A stretch of DNA of 64,000 nt from Primulina eburnea (taxonomy: Eukaryota > Streptophyta > Magnoliopsida > Lamiales > Gesneriaceae): contig NC_133105.1 in NCBI RefSeq assembly GCF_022965805.1, forward strand, positions 3,968,001 to 4,032,000, written 5' to 3'. A program made the translations under genes and the position numbers. The first letter of the stretch is position 1, and each line of letters starts with the position of its first letter. Positions 34,055 through 45,652 of this stretch are shown one piece after another. Below the pieces are notes generated by a model. It was not told the origin of the DNA and searched no databases. It saw nothing but the letters and a program-made list of their open reading frames with translations.

Positions 34055-34230
34055 CTAATTTTGATTCCAAACCAAAACTTGGGAAACATGCGCAAGCTTC
34101 CACCCAATCCCTTCTTCATATTTCTTCTGCACAGTGAATTTCTCCGACATTGCATTGAACACCATAAGCTTAAGATTCCTTAGATGTTCGATGCCCTATG
34201 GCAACTCCTCCATTTGCACTATGGCAATTC
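34055..34230 (-). pseudogene. NBS-LRR C-terminal remnant, copy B (longest)
   Basis: The minus-strand frame reads a last leucine-rich repeat (ELP, then a TAG stop, GIEHLRNLKLMVFNAMSE) and the tail GIGWKLAHVSQVLVW before the stop TAG at 34057-34055. This is typical of RPM1-type CC-NBS-LRR ends. The in-frame TAG after ELP shows it is dead. It keeps about 200 bp (34170-34372), with GCATCGAACATCTAAGGAAT twice, that copies A and C lack. Confidence 0.5.
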
Positions 34231-34789
34231 CTTAGATGTTCGATGCCCTATTATTAAACAAATTCTTCCAAATAATAAAGATCAAATCTTGAGTTTAAGA
34301 AAATCAATATTCTAGAAAGTCAAAATTCATGAGCAATATCTTATCAAAAAGTAAAAGAATTTAGGAGATAAATTTGTATCTTGCAAAGCAAGACACGTTT
34401 TCTTTCAAAATGAATTTACTTTATGGCATATTCTTGAGAACAACTCAACCATTGAAACGTGCAAGTCAAGATATTTGACTTACTCTGTTAGCATCTGTCA
34501 CGACTTTTCATTTGAGGGCTGGATCAATTTTTGTTCCAATTTTTGTTAATGGCCAATTGATAGTTTGATGTCTGATTTGTGAAATGTAACATGTTGATGA
34601 GATATTATCTGTAAGTAAGGAGAGATTGTCACCAAACAACGTAAAAAATTTGAGGATTGGTCTAAAAATGATTGGTGGTATCAAGTGTCATTGTGTTTCT
34701 AGAAGAATTTTGGTTTGGGGGAATTTAGAGTTTCAACATATGAATATACAAAATAGTTGGTACCGTGCTCCATTGTTTTCTAGCCTTTC

Positions 34790-35080
34790 TCTGTTTTCTC
34801 TTCTTCAAAAGTTAACATCTCTGAAAATTTTATCAATCTTTGATTCCGCTTCAAACCAATCAAATTTTTTGAGGTTTGATGTTTTCCCTTTATTCTGTAA
34901 TGTTTTTGGAGGTTTTCGAATTGTCGTTCAACTGCCTCCGTCTTTCTCTGTTTCCTCTCCTTCGAAAGTTAACATCTCTGAAAATTTTATCAATCTTCGA
35001 TCCCGCTTCAAACCAATCAAATTTTTTGAGGTTTGATGTTTTCCCTTTATTCTGTAATGTTTTTGGAGGTTTTTGGAGGA
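34790..35080. repeat. Tandem duplication, period about 157 bp
   Basis: GTTAACATCTCTGAAAATTT recurs at 34811 and 34968, with the following CTTCAAACCAATCAAATTTT and CTTTATTCTGTAATG blocks. Apparent frames here are by-products of the repeat. Confidence 0.75.
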
Positions 35081-35499
35081 CCTGTATGTGAGATAAATCT
35101 GTACAAATTACTATCCAAAACATAGTAATTTGAGGTAACCCATCAAATTTTTGGAGGTTTTAATGGTATTCTTTAATTATTTCTTTCCAAATTTTTCTTA
35201 TTATCGATTGAATAATTAAAAATTAAATGTGAGGCGTGCTGTAAAATACATTAAATACACCCATATGATTTAGAGGATTCTTTATTGGATCTGTTCGAAG
35301 GAAGACCTCAACTTAAAGGTGCCTTTTTTGCTGCGATTTCAATATAATTGTTAAGACTTTTACTTTCAGCTTGCTTATGTGCTCCACTTTTGGTCTGAGT
35401 GTGTTCTGGACATTGTTGTGAGAGGCAGGAATTGACACACTCGGACAAATTATTATTGGAAAATGCAATTCAGGAAATTTCACTTTTTTGGTTAGATCC

Positions 35500-36515
35500 T
35501 CTAATTTATCTACTACTCCACATGGTATGCCTATTATAATTTATGTAATAAAAACACCGTTTTCAGTTGACAACCAAACCAACATTCATGTTTTCTCATT
35601 AATCTCCCATTTCCAAACATTTATCAGTTAATTTGTTCATCGAAAAAATTAAAAAAGTATCTATTCAAACACAAAAGTAGAGAAACCATGTGTATCATTT
35701 TCTTTTTGAAATTTTTAACATATTCAGAGCTGTTTATTTGGGTAAAAATATAGGAGAAAGGGAATGCACGAACAGTGATAAAAATAAAGATTATCACATT
35801 TTCACATATCAAATTCATTAAATGTTAGTTTCGATTTCTCCCCTACGAATGTTAGTTTCAATTTTCCCCGTAGGAATTATTTCCAATTACTTTATTCTAA
35901 TCAAGGTTTTATTTTTTGTACAATTATTTACGCTGTCATTTTTTTTAATATTCATTATTCGTTGTTCTTAGATTTTTTTCGTAAGCACCGTCTATTTATT
36001 CTCATCCAATTAGCTGCATTTCATCTACCTATGGTTGTTTCTGAATTCAACAGAACAATAAGAGTTTTTCTCAAAGACCCATGTTAATAATTATTTTTAC
36101 ACCAACTTACTTTTTTCTCCCTTCCCTCAATATGCCGGTTCTCGAAAATTGTGGTTAATGAGTTCTCATGGGTTTCTTTCTTACAAGCTACAAATATTTA
36201 ATGTAAAGTTAGGTTCTTTATAAACATGATGTTCTTGGTGGTATTTTTTTTTTTTTTTTTTTTTGTAGTTTACCTGATTTTCAAATATTATACATTACTT
36301 TTTTAGGAGAATCTTATGTATGGTTGCTTCTGAATTCAAAAGAACAATAAGAGTTTTTCTCAAAGACCCATGTTAAGTAATTATATTTCCACCAACTTAC
36401 CTTTTTCTCTCTTCCCTCAATATGCCAGATCTCGACAATTGTTTTTCTTTCTTTTGTTACATTTTTAGCTTCAATTGATGAAAGTCCTAATTATTTTGTC
36501 TTTCAAGATATTTTA
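35500..36515. repeat. Inverted repeat arm 2 (partner 24661-25680)
   Basis: Reverse of 24661-25680 with few differences, including the long poly-T at 36246-36264 matching poly-A at 24917-24934. No gene seen. Confidence 0.75.
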
Positions 36516-36597
36516 TGTGAATGATTTATAAATGACGATACCATGTATGTTACAAGTTTTTAGATTTGATAATACATGTCGTTACAGGAGAAAATTA

Positions 36598-36657
36598 TAA
36601 GCATTGTGTCGCTGCTTGTCGTGTCAAGGATTTTCATTCAATACTGAGGGTCAAGAG
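36598..36657 (+). other. Exon-like 60-bp stretch, unidentified
   Basis: TTACAG precedes and GTAAGG follows a 60-base open stretch (frame ENYKHCVAACRVKDFHS...). It could be a stranded exon of a lost gene; no neighbouring exon was found. Confidence 0.15.
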
Positions 36658-38573
36658 GTAAGGATTGCCGTGCTTCTCTAAGTATGAAATTAAATACAAA
36701 AATACTACTTTTTTAAAAAAAAAATTGTCGGATGTCATTAAATCATAACGTTGGAACTAATGTAGATTTAAAGATTTGACTTTTATCATTACTATAAACT
36801 ATCAAGAAATAATAATTATTACAATTATTTATTATCAACAATCAATGTTGTGCAACCTGATGTTGTCAACACGCGATCACAACATGAATCGAAAATTTAT
36901 TATTTAACACACACGTAAACTTTTAATAAATAAAGGTCAAATTTAAATTCTGCACAAGTTCAAACACTTGTGCAATGTCTCAAGTCAAAAATTCACTAGA
37001 AAAAATATATAAATCGTTTACAACAAAACAATACTAGTGTGCATAACAAAAATAAATTTCTTGACATTCCAAGGAATTAAGATGCATCAAAATAAACCAA
37101 ACTCAAAACTTGATTCGTAAACCGAAATGCGTGTTGCTTAAAACCAAACGAAATAACACTATTCGATCAAAACTCTGCGCCACTGTTCTTGAGTGTTGCC
37201 AACACCAATCAGCAACACAGTAAATATGTGAATCAATCACATAAACTTTTCACACGAAAATCTTCAACTCTTAAATATAAGTGTGTTCATAAAGAACTCC
37301 GGCAGCTACACAAAATGATCAACCGATCACACGAAAAATTTCGACAGTTGCACAAAGTGATCAAACTGATCACACAAAAGCTTCTTCGTCAAAATAGGCT
37401 CGGCTCTCATATTTTTCTTCTATGCAATAACTCCTCTGCCGACCTTACCCGAGAAGACTCTCACCATAGCTGTAAGGCTTTACATATTTATACCCAATGC
37501 TTGACCTATAAATAATTCCATAAAATAGTTCTAGAAAATGTAGAATTCCATAAAAGAGTTCTAGAAAATATAGAAAAAAATTTTTAATTAGGGATAAAAT
37601 TCTTTTAATTCCAATTTTGTTTTTAAGTTGTGTGTTATTTTTATATATTTATTTTTACTAATCTATATCATATTAAATAAAATATAAAATTTTAATATAA
37701 TATTAAGTTTTTCAATTTTTTTAAAAAATATCATCAATTTTTGATATATTAAGTGCCTATAAAATGTTATTTTTATTATATATCTTAATAGAAATTTAAT
37801 ATATGTATTTTAATAAAAAATTAATATAAATATTTTTAACATTTTCAAAAAAATAAATAAATTTTTGCGGAGGACAGAAGCCTCGGTTGGAAGGTCTCTG
37901 CTACATTTTAAAAAAATATATATATTTATAGCGTTGTGTTTACTTGGGATGATTAACATGGCATTTAAATTCAATTAATCTAATATTTATTTCAAAAATA
38001 AAATTTTTGTCATTAAATCCAATTTCAAATAAGAAACATACAACATTAATTTTTTTAAGCTAAAATTCAATAATCGTTTTTTTTTATTAATTGCAAACAC
38101 TACTTATAATTGTTATGTTTCTAAATGTTTACCCTTTGTTTAATTTATTTCTTATTATTATAGTGTTCATTAAAGAGGTTACATCCAAATTACCCTTTGT
38201 TTTAATTTATTGTTTATTATTACAATATAATAAATCCTCTCATAGAACGGAATTACTTGAACTGCAAAGACTTCGGTGTTCTTCTTTCGAACATGCATGA
38301 AAGAAAATACAAAGAACATGTCAACAAATTTGTATAGCAACCTAAAACACTATGTCAAACAAAATTGCGACCGAGGGAACAGAGACATATAACATGCATC
38401 ATTTTCCAGTTGGATCCTCAGATTACTGCAGAAATATATATTAAATTAAAAAAAGAAAAAGAAAAAGAAAAAAGAGAATATAATAATTCAAAATAAGACC
38501 ATATAGGACGACAGTACCGAACATCAACAATCAAAATAATTAAGTCTCAAATTTTGTGAAACGTCATTCTTCC

Positions 38574-40548
38574 TCATTCGTACCAAATCATGGTGTTCAC
38601 ATGAGCTTTGGGATAACATTTTCCAGCTTTTAATTCTAACTGAAACCATTGAATTTCTCTTGTCCGAACATTATAAGCTGCCCAAAGTTTCTCAGAACCA
38701 GAAATTCCGAATAGAAACACCTCCCCACCAGCTAACACACCAAAGAGATAGATTGATTTCAAGCTTTTGAATCTGTCACTCAGAGGTTTCAAATCGGAGC
38801 TAAGCAACTTGGTACACTCTCCAGTTTCTGGATTCATTTCCAGAACTTCCATCAAATACCCACGCGACTCTGGAAGTTTGGACAAATGACAAGAGGATAG
38901 ATTACGACCCATTGCTAGAGGCCGAGACCTAAATCGATAAAATCCAGCCTCAGCAAACTCATAGATGATTTCAGTCTCTAAATTCAGTGTCACAACACGG
39001 AATTCGCCGATCCAGTGCACATAGCCATGAGTAGCAAATGGACAATTAGATAATGCTTCTCGAGCTAGCTTGGATAAGTGTTGCATGTCAAGGTACCTCC
39101 AAACATTATCAACTCCGATTGTTAGCACAGATATAAATGATCGAGAATTGCGAATAACCAAGCGCACCGCTTTATACTTCATCGAAGCCTCGGCAAATGC
39201 TAAAGTTGGATCGAGTACTACACATGAGTCATATGGAAGAGGTTCATGTTGTTTTGTCAAGGGATTGATAATAGAAAAAACATGATGGTCTCCTTTAGTG
39301 GCGGCGTTGGCCAACACTAAACCATTAACACTGCTGCCACGTAAATTAAAACCCCTGCAGTCAAACTTGCATATCTCAAGACAACCTTGTCGAATTTCAA
39401 CATAAATCCCATCCGTGGGTTCGTGAACTTCCATGATTATGATTCCAGGAGTTGAATTTTGAAGATGATCGCAAATGAATTTTTTTGTACTGATTATTAA
39501 ATTCCAAGGTCCGCAGACATGCGTAATCACATCCTGTATAACATGCGCTGGAAGACGTAAAAGAATTTCGAAAAATATCTCCGAAGGAAGACATCTCCAA
39601 TGATTCTTCCCCGCGCACCTCTTGCAAGGATAGTTGAACATTTTATTGAGATTATCCACCTGTTTGGTTTTACAGAAAATCACACTATATTGACATATAA
39701 ATTTCCACCGCAAACTCAACAAAACAGACGCAGTGGAAAAATCATTCGGTAGATAAAACTTAGGATAATCTAAAGCACAATGTCATTAATTCCATAAAGA
39801 TTCAAAAAATTTAGATTTCCAGTCATGAAATTCAAACAACCAATATCTCGATTTACTTGAACAATCAAAATATATTTTTTCCCCATTAAATTACCTATTA
39901 CGAATATACAACTTGTATTTTATCCGGTTTGACAAACTACAAGCACACCATGTTCAACTCGATCTCAAAACAAATGTCAATAATCTGAAAAAATTCTATA
40001 AAATTTTCATCGTAGAAAAAAAGCTTAAACTTGGGAAATCTATAGAAGAATATTAGTCCTCTATTTTAATGTATACTTGCCTTTAAAAATGATGTAAAAA
40101 ATCAATCAATAATCTGGAAAAAGTCTAATATTTTCATCATAGAAAATTAGCACAGAGAGACTAAAACTTGGGCAACGGAAAGAAGAATGTTAATCCTTTA
40201 TTTTGATTTATAATTACCTCCAAAAATTATGTCAAATCAATCAATAATCTAAAAGGTCTAATCTTCTCATCATAGAAGAAAAAACAGCAAAGCAAGATTT
40301 AAACTTGGGAAATCGAAAGAAGAATATTAATCCTCTATTATAATTTATAACAATTACCTCCAAAAGAGATGCCAAATCAATAATCTAAAAGGTTTAATCT
40401 TTTCATCACATAAAATTAGCACAGAAAGATTTAAACTTGAATATTAATCCTTTATTATAATTACCTCCATGTTCGTCTCACTGCCATCATCTGCATGGAC
40501 CATCGGATCCGCCAAGGATTTCGATCGGGAATACTTAACCCGGGACAT
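38574..40548 (-). CDS. F-box/FBA-type protein, copy B (two exons)
   Basis: A probable SCF adaptor. Exon 1 is 40548-40465 (MSRVKYSRSKSLADP..., 28 codons), the intron is 40464-39660, and exon 2 is 39659-38574, giving 389 residues in phase 0. The F-box (CLPSEIFFEILLRLPAHVIQD) is at residues about 48-95, with an FBA-like C-terminal region behind it. It is the most diverged of the three copies: changes are scattered over the FBA region (for example IGVDNVWRYLDMQH, FAEAGFYRFRSRPL) while the F-box is nearly unchanged. That pattern fits a conserved SKP1 contact and a changing substrate surface. The 5' flank and an 11-codon uORF (40777-40742) lie upstream. The frame is intact. Confidence 0.85.
40010..40464 (-). 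repeat. Intronic minisatellite of F-box B
   Basis: Imperfect repeats of 115-140 bp with recurrent GGAGGTAATT donor-like sites, as in copies A and C. Confidence 0.65.
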
Positions 40549-40876
40549 GGGAAGCGGTGGTTGGCGGAGACACAACTTCTCTCAGGATCCCGTTTAGATT
40601 TAGATAATAAATAACAAGGGTTTGCAATATCGGTATCGGAACGGTGGCTCCGGTGCAGGGTAATCAACCCGGAACAAAAGCTGCTACGGACCGGCGACTC
40701 CCGACGATATTTTGTTCCGGAACAGATCGGTATTGAATCTCTCAGGTTCTGTAAGCGTCGACAAGAACAAACAACATGACAGCAATCTCGGCAAGGGGAA
40801 GAAGAACTGTAACTTCAGAGACGGCTTCCGTTCATATATATTTTACGAACAATGGGCCTATAAATTGAGGCCCGTT

Positions 40877-40878
<2 letters not shown>
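40549..40878 (-). promoter_or_regulatory. 5' flank / probable promoter of F-box B
   Basis: Same conserved flank as copy A, with the TGGGCC site II-type pair near 40854-40876, followed by (TA)n at 40879-40921. Confidence 0.45.
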
Positions 40879-40921
<43 letters not shown>

Positions 40922-40929
<8 letters not shown>

Positions 40930-42020
40930 TTAATAATTTCGATAATTAAACCGATTAAATAAGGATAAATTGTCCATAAATTCCTAACAAAACAAATTGA
41001 TTCGTATCAACGTTTAAGATTTGATTCAAATAAATAAATAAATAAATGTTCACCGAAACGGGCGTTCCGGGACGGGAACGGGCCTTGACGAAATATGCGA
41101 CGGTATTTTATATAGACACCCGTCGCCGATGTATAGCGACGGTTTGGCTTCAAACTGTCGCCAAATTAAAAAACGACGACGGGTTTTATTTACCCGTCGC
41201 TAAATTTAGCAACAGCTTTTTAAAAAACCGTCGCAAATTCTTATATATTTTTAATATTTTTTTTTAATACCTGTTCCGTTACCGTTCCGCGAAATTTCAT
41301 TGTAACTGGAACGGTAGCATCCGTTCCGATCTCCGCGACAGCAAACCATGGATTCAATCCTCGTATACATTTTTTTATTATTATTATTATTATTTGATGT
41401 ACTTATCGTTTCGGATAACAAACATAATCTATACTATCTATAATATATTATCTATACTGTGTGAAGACATGATAATAACTACCTAGAGAGAACATCAAAT
41501 TTTTTTTCAAAATTTACCCTTATATGATACTAATATTACACTTTTTGTTTTTTGTTTTTTTTTTAAATTTCAACATACACTTTTATTTTTATTTCAACAA
41601 TTCAAATAACAATTTAGTCCCTTCATAATTTGTCAAATTTCACTTTAGTCCATCAATAATGATAAAAAATTATACACACAAACATCGCGTGTGCATAATA
41701 ACTAGTTATAAGTAAAGGAGACGCGTCCATTAATCTCATGTCCTAATAAATATACTAAACATAAATATTATGATATGGCATATGTCCAAGAATCTCATAT
41801 CAATTATAAAAGGAATATTTTATGTTTTTTATTTTTGTTAAAATCGATAATATCAGTTTAAGATTTTACCTATCTAGATTATAAGATCTTGTTTGATTTA
41901 ATTCTAAATGATAATATCTTGCTTGATTTATTTATAGATATTATATGATTTGTTTTTGATAATTATCTTGTTTGATAATTATCTTGCTTGATTTATTTCT
42001 AAATGATAATTATCTTGTTT
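40922..42020. repeat. R1 sequence with CCGTCGC insertion
   Basis: The inverse of the 30136-31290 region. Insert at 41030-41350, flanked by GATTCAA (41023-41029 / 41351-41357), is 321 bp; it has lost about 30 bp relative to 30812-31164. No gene. Confidence 0.6.
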
Positions 42021-42878
42021 GATAATCTCATACCAGAGGATTATACGCCTCAATTTTCTCAGATTAATGATATTTTTGAAATTTTGAAAAAATCTATAAA
42101 AGAAAATATTAAAGATGATTAGGATATTCATCTTTAATAAAGTTGATGGATACAAGATGGTGGAATATCACATCGTGGCATATCATGACAAAAAGTGGGT
42201 GTCATATCACTGTAGACTTTTTGAATTTTATATTCATGTAAATATTTGTTTTAATAAAACAATTTACTGTTTATATTTCTATTTGGAATCCGGGGTTTTA
42301 TGTCCAGCACTTCCATCTATTTATAGGTTCATTCTGTTTTTTAGAAGAACACGATCGAGTTTGCTCCCCTCTAGTCTCTCTTGTAAACAATCCTTCTGCA
42401 ATAAAAGCTTCAAGTTTTCTGGTTACAAACTTTTTAAGTTTATTGTTTTTTTTATTTTATTTTACTTTTATATTTCTTTAGATTAGCCTATATGAAAGGC
42501 CAAAACATTTGTGTTAAATCATCCCATTATTATTAAATCATGATATTTATTTATTTGTAACTTGGAATTAAATTGAAATGATAAAAGATTTTATTTAAAT
42601 TTTGGAATTCAATGTAATATAAGGGTTAATGGTTGAATATAAGGTTTAAAGATGAACGAGGAAATATTAAACTCAAGGTTCGAGATTATTTAGGATGCAT
42701 AAATTCATGTTGTAGTCCTTTAGCCTACTTAGCCGAGAGATGGCGTTTAAGGCGTTTATGGGTGATTTTTATGAATTTATGTTTCTGACATAGCCGACGA
42801 TAAATCCTCTGATGTTTAATTTCTCTGGTATATCTTTTGTAATTCTTTTTATATTTTGTAAAATTTCATAGACAAACC
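42021..42878 (+). mobile_element. Endogenous caulimovirid fragment, copy 3 (intergenic part)
   Basis: An inverted copy of about 29282-30135: the viral ORF end (TAG near 42120), the promoter/leader region with CTATTTATAGG (about 42318-42328) and AATAAA (about 42400). No movement-protein or PBS part. It ends at a truncated hAT MITE (42879-43115). Confidence 0.65.
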
Positions 42879-43115
42879 TAGGGGTGGGTACGGTACGGTA
42901 TACCGTATCGAACTACGGTACTGTATACCGTATCGAAAATATCGGTATGTAATTTTTTCATACCGATACCGATACCGAAAATTCGGTACACCGCACATTC
43001 GGTATACCGAATTCTCGGTATGAAAAAAGTTCATACCGTTACCGTACCGACACCGAAAATTTTGTCGATGTACCGAAAAAATGTCGATATACCGAAAATA
43101 TACCGACATTTTTTC
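42879..43115. mobile_element. Truncated hAT-like MITE
   Basis: Starts TAGGGGTGGG after the target GACAAACC and matches the right half of 28830-29273 in reverse. It breaks off at about 43115 into unrelated AT-rich DNA. Confidence 0.7.
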
Positions 43116-43377
43116 TTGATGACCATAAAATTACGATATAGACTATATTTTTTTTAATAATCAAACTCTTTCCAAAAATTTAAAAGGAATTAAAAAATAA
43201 TTATTTTGTGAAAAAGATTCGTATCATATATTTAAAAGGAATTAAAAAACTTATATTACAAAGTATTAACTAAAATATATTACCTTTTAGATTCAAAGTA
43301 TGAGTTGTAAATGTAAAATTATTATTTTTTATGTCAAAAATAATACTTTGTAATATAAGTTTTTTAATGTTAAAATT
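43116..43377. repeat. AT-rich spacer
   Basis: Contains AATAATTATTTTGTGAAAAAGATTC-like sequence, also found near 14750 and 50285, and degenerate AT-rich units. No gene. Confidence 0.4.
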
Positions 43378-43911
43378 TAGGGGTGTCAAAATTTAACTCG
43401 ATTCGATAACTCGAAATGGTCCGAGCTGAAAAAAAATGTTTGGTTGGGGGTTTTCGAGTTTAGGTCAGATCAGGTTGGACCTGATATTTGAGCCGAAAAA
43501 ATAATCGGTGGGTTGACCCGAAAATTTTATTTTTTTAAAAAAATATATAATTAATAATATTGCTTTCATTTTATATATTGCATATTTGAAAAATAAAATT
43601 TATTATATATTTATATAATAAATTTTCACCATTTAATATTTATTTTATATATTTTTTTAAACAATTATTTATTTGATTAATTAAATATATTTTTAATTTT
43701 CTACCATTAAATTTGGAAACTAAATAATATGTAGGAGATTTTACTATCATGCATTGAAATTAAAATATTTTTTTAATTTTGTTTAATTATTTTTTTAAAA
43801 AAATTAAAATCCCTGTTCGAGGTTGAGTCGAGTTCGGGTTGAACAATTTTTAATACTATCACGTGTCAACCCGACCCGAACTCATTTGACCCTCCCAAAT
43901 TAACACCTCTA
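43378..43911. mobile_element. hAT-like non-autonomous element, complete
   Basis: 534 bp with ends TAGGGGTGTCAAAATT and (inverted) TAGAGGTGTTAATTTGG. Flanking 8-mers TTAAAATT / TTAAAATA. It contains repeated GGGTTGACCCG words and no transposase. Related copies: 6546-7542 (nested), 16277-16415 and 57190-57690 (truncated). Confidence 0.8.
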
Positions 43912-44290
43912 TTAAAATATTAATATTTATGTCAAAAATATTAGTTTTTACATTGAACATATTAATTTTTATATAAAAAATTGATACTTTATAGTATAGG
44001 CTTATTTTGATACGATAGTGTTACATTATACAAACAAAATTAATAGTTTTCACTGCAAAAATAATACTCTTATATTAAAAATATTAACTTATAATATATG
44101 GATATTTGAATGAAATTGTTACTTTTTATATCAAAAATATAGTTTTCTCCACAAACATATTATTTTTAATATATGTTTGTTTGATTAAAAAATATTGTTT
44201 TTAATTTTAAAATTTTAATATATGTTTGTTTGATTAAAAAATATTGTTTTTAATTTCAAAAATTTTACTCCGTGGTATATGTTTATTTGA
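43912..44290. repeat. AT-rich degenerate repeat tract
   Basis: The inverse of 15930-16276. A block of about 55 bp with ATATGTTTGTTTGATTAAAA is duplicated (about 44172 and 44218). Confidence 0.55.
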
Positions 44291-44426
44291 TTTAAAAATA
44301 CTAAGTTTTTCGTCGAGTTGTGTTCGACCACGATCAAGTTCTTTCTTGTGATGATCACACTAGATATATTTATTTATTTATTATGCTACATGTAAGCCTA
44401 TTTATTATATTTAGTTAAAAAATAGT

Positions 44427-44436
44427 TGTAAAAAGG
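44427..44436 (+). promoter_or_regulatory. Altered TATA box of exo-like C
   Basis: The position of TATAAAAAGG in copies A and B reads TGTAAAAAGG here, 84-93 bases upstream of the ATG. The A-to-G change would be expected to weaken TBP binding. Confidence 0.5.
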
Positions 44437-44519
44437 AAAAAAGCTGCTTTTCTCTCCATTGTTTCACTCTTTTTTCTTGATTCTTCAACTCTCCGATAAC
44501 CGTCCCAAGAAGCCAAAAA

Positions 44520-45092
44520 ATGGCAATCGTGTACGTGGAGGAACTTGATCTCTACTTGGTTGAATTCCGCGGCCATCATGTGATGTCGCGGGTCACTCAC
44601 CAGGCTTTTATGGTAGATTCTTGGATGGCGAATAACCTACCCGGTCAATCTCCCATTGTAGTGGCTACTAAACCCTTCCGACATGGTCTGGGTTTATCAC
44701 TGCTACAGGTCTGCATTAACAACAGCTGTCTCATCTATCAAACTTGCCATGATAATGAAGAAATCCCCCCATCTCTGCGTAATTTGTTTGGAAACCCCAA
44801 CTACACAGTAGTTGGGGTTTCGATGGAAAAAACAAGGCAGAGGTTGTTAGGAAGATATAATCTACATATTGCTAATCCCGTTGAATTACGCAACTGGGTT
44901 CACCCACAGATCAGAAACCGGACAATACAGGCTTTGGCTAGGCATATTCTGCAGATTAGGTATCATGTTCCCAAAAAGATAAGAAGAAGCCGTTGGTCGA
45001 AAATAGGGCTGGGGAGGCGTCAAGTGTTGTTCGCAACACTTGATGCATTCATGACACGTTTGGTTATGCGGATGGTCTACATGCATGATTAG
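44520..45092 (+). CDS. WRN-like 3'-5' exonuclease-fold protein, copy C (probably inactive)
   Basis: A single-exon protein of 190 residues, start MAIVYVEELDLYLVEF. Counting by eye against copy A gives 19 base changes: 12 alter 11 residues (such as Y/R at 17, D/A at 28, W/R near 149) and 7 are silent. That ratio suggests weak constraint or diversification. The catalytic positions are lost as in A: VATKPF for motif I, VGVSMEKT for motif II, FATLD for motif III. A 14-bp perfect inverted repeat lies at 44791-44821. The TATA box is mutated. F-box C follows on the same strand after the copia insertion. Confidence 0.78.
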   Translation: MAIVYVEELDLYLVEFRGHHVMSRVTHQAFMVDSWMANNLPGQSPIVVATKPFRHGLGLSLLQVCINNSCLIYQTCHDNEEIPPSLRNLFGNPNYTVVGVSMEKTRQRLLGRYNLHIANPVELRNWVHPQIRNRTIQALARHILQIRYHVPKKIRRSRWSKIGLGRRQVLFATLDAFMTRLVMRMVYMHD

Positions 45093-45389
45093 ATACATTT
45101 TCTTTTCTTTTTTTTTTGAAGGATTAGGTACATTTTCTTTTCTTTTCTTTTTTTGAAGGATTAGGTACATTTTCTGATAGCTTGCAAGTGTCTTGTTCTA
45201 TTACGATATTACCGTTTTACAGAACTTCTGTCAAAAGAACACTCTTGAGAAATCTTTCTTCATGAATACAAAACTGAAACTTTCTTTGGTGTTCGTTTGG
45301 AATTTATAGCATGTGAAATTCAAGAATCGGATAACATATATAGATGGGGTGGGTTCACTTCTGGATTGGTTTCGGATGTCTCCAAGAAA
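45093..45389. other. Intergenic between exo-like C and the copia element
   Basis: TTAGGTACATTTTCTTTTC repeats and poly-T, the inverse of 14838-15135. No gene. Confidence 0.5.
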
Positions 45390-45580
45390 TATATCAAATA
45401 TACCAGATAGCAGTAAGTAGGTTAGCAAAGTAGCTTTTAGTTAGTTAGCGGTTATTAGTAGTAGAGCTATTAATATACAAGACAAAATAGCTTCTGTATT
45501 CGATTGATTCATTTTTCCAGATTACATTCAATATATCGAAGAACTCTCGTTCCGAGAGATTCAAATAGCTCCACGTAATA
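45390..45580 (+). repeat. 5' LTR of the intact copia element
   Basis: 191 bp, beginning TATATCAAAT; the second base is the only difference from the 3' LTR. It contains a TATTAATATAC TATA-like site near 45470. Confidence 0.9.
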
Positions 45581-45592
45581 TGGTATCAGAGC
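45581..45592 (+). other. tRNA-Met primer-binding site
   Basis: TGGTATCAGAGC immediately follows the 5' LTR. Confidence 0.9.
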
Positions 45593-45652
45593 TTCCGCAT
45601 TGATTCTTCAATTTCTTGTCTATCGTCCCAAAATTCTTGAGCTACGAATTCA

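Larger units (their letters stand above)
34755..38146. repeat. 3.4-kb insertion in unit B, composite
   Basis: Unit A runs continuously across 8870; in B the same sequence stops at 34754 and resumes at 38147. Inside: a tandem duplication of about 157 bp (about 34790-35080); inverted repeat arm 2 (35500-36515); a 60-bp exon-like stretch (36598-36657); an inverted R1 fragment with the GATCAACCGATCACAC motifs (36850-37570); and AT-rich filler. No complete gene found. Confidence 0.6.

Noticed and set aside
34626..35036. 136-codon frame
   Set aside because: Internally duplicated because of the 157-bp tandem repeat; not kept in units A or C.
37189..37515. 108-codon frame on the plus strand
   Set aside because: Lies in an R1 copy; the equivalent frames in the other R1 copies are shifted and stopped.
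42115..42486. 123-codon frame in the viral promoter region
   Set aside because: It starts within the viral ORF end and reads through the intergenic region; the other two viral copies do not support it.
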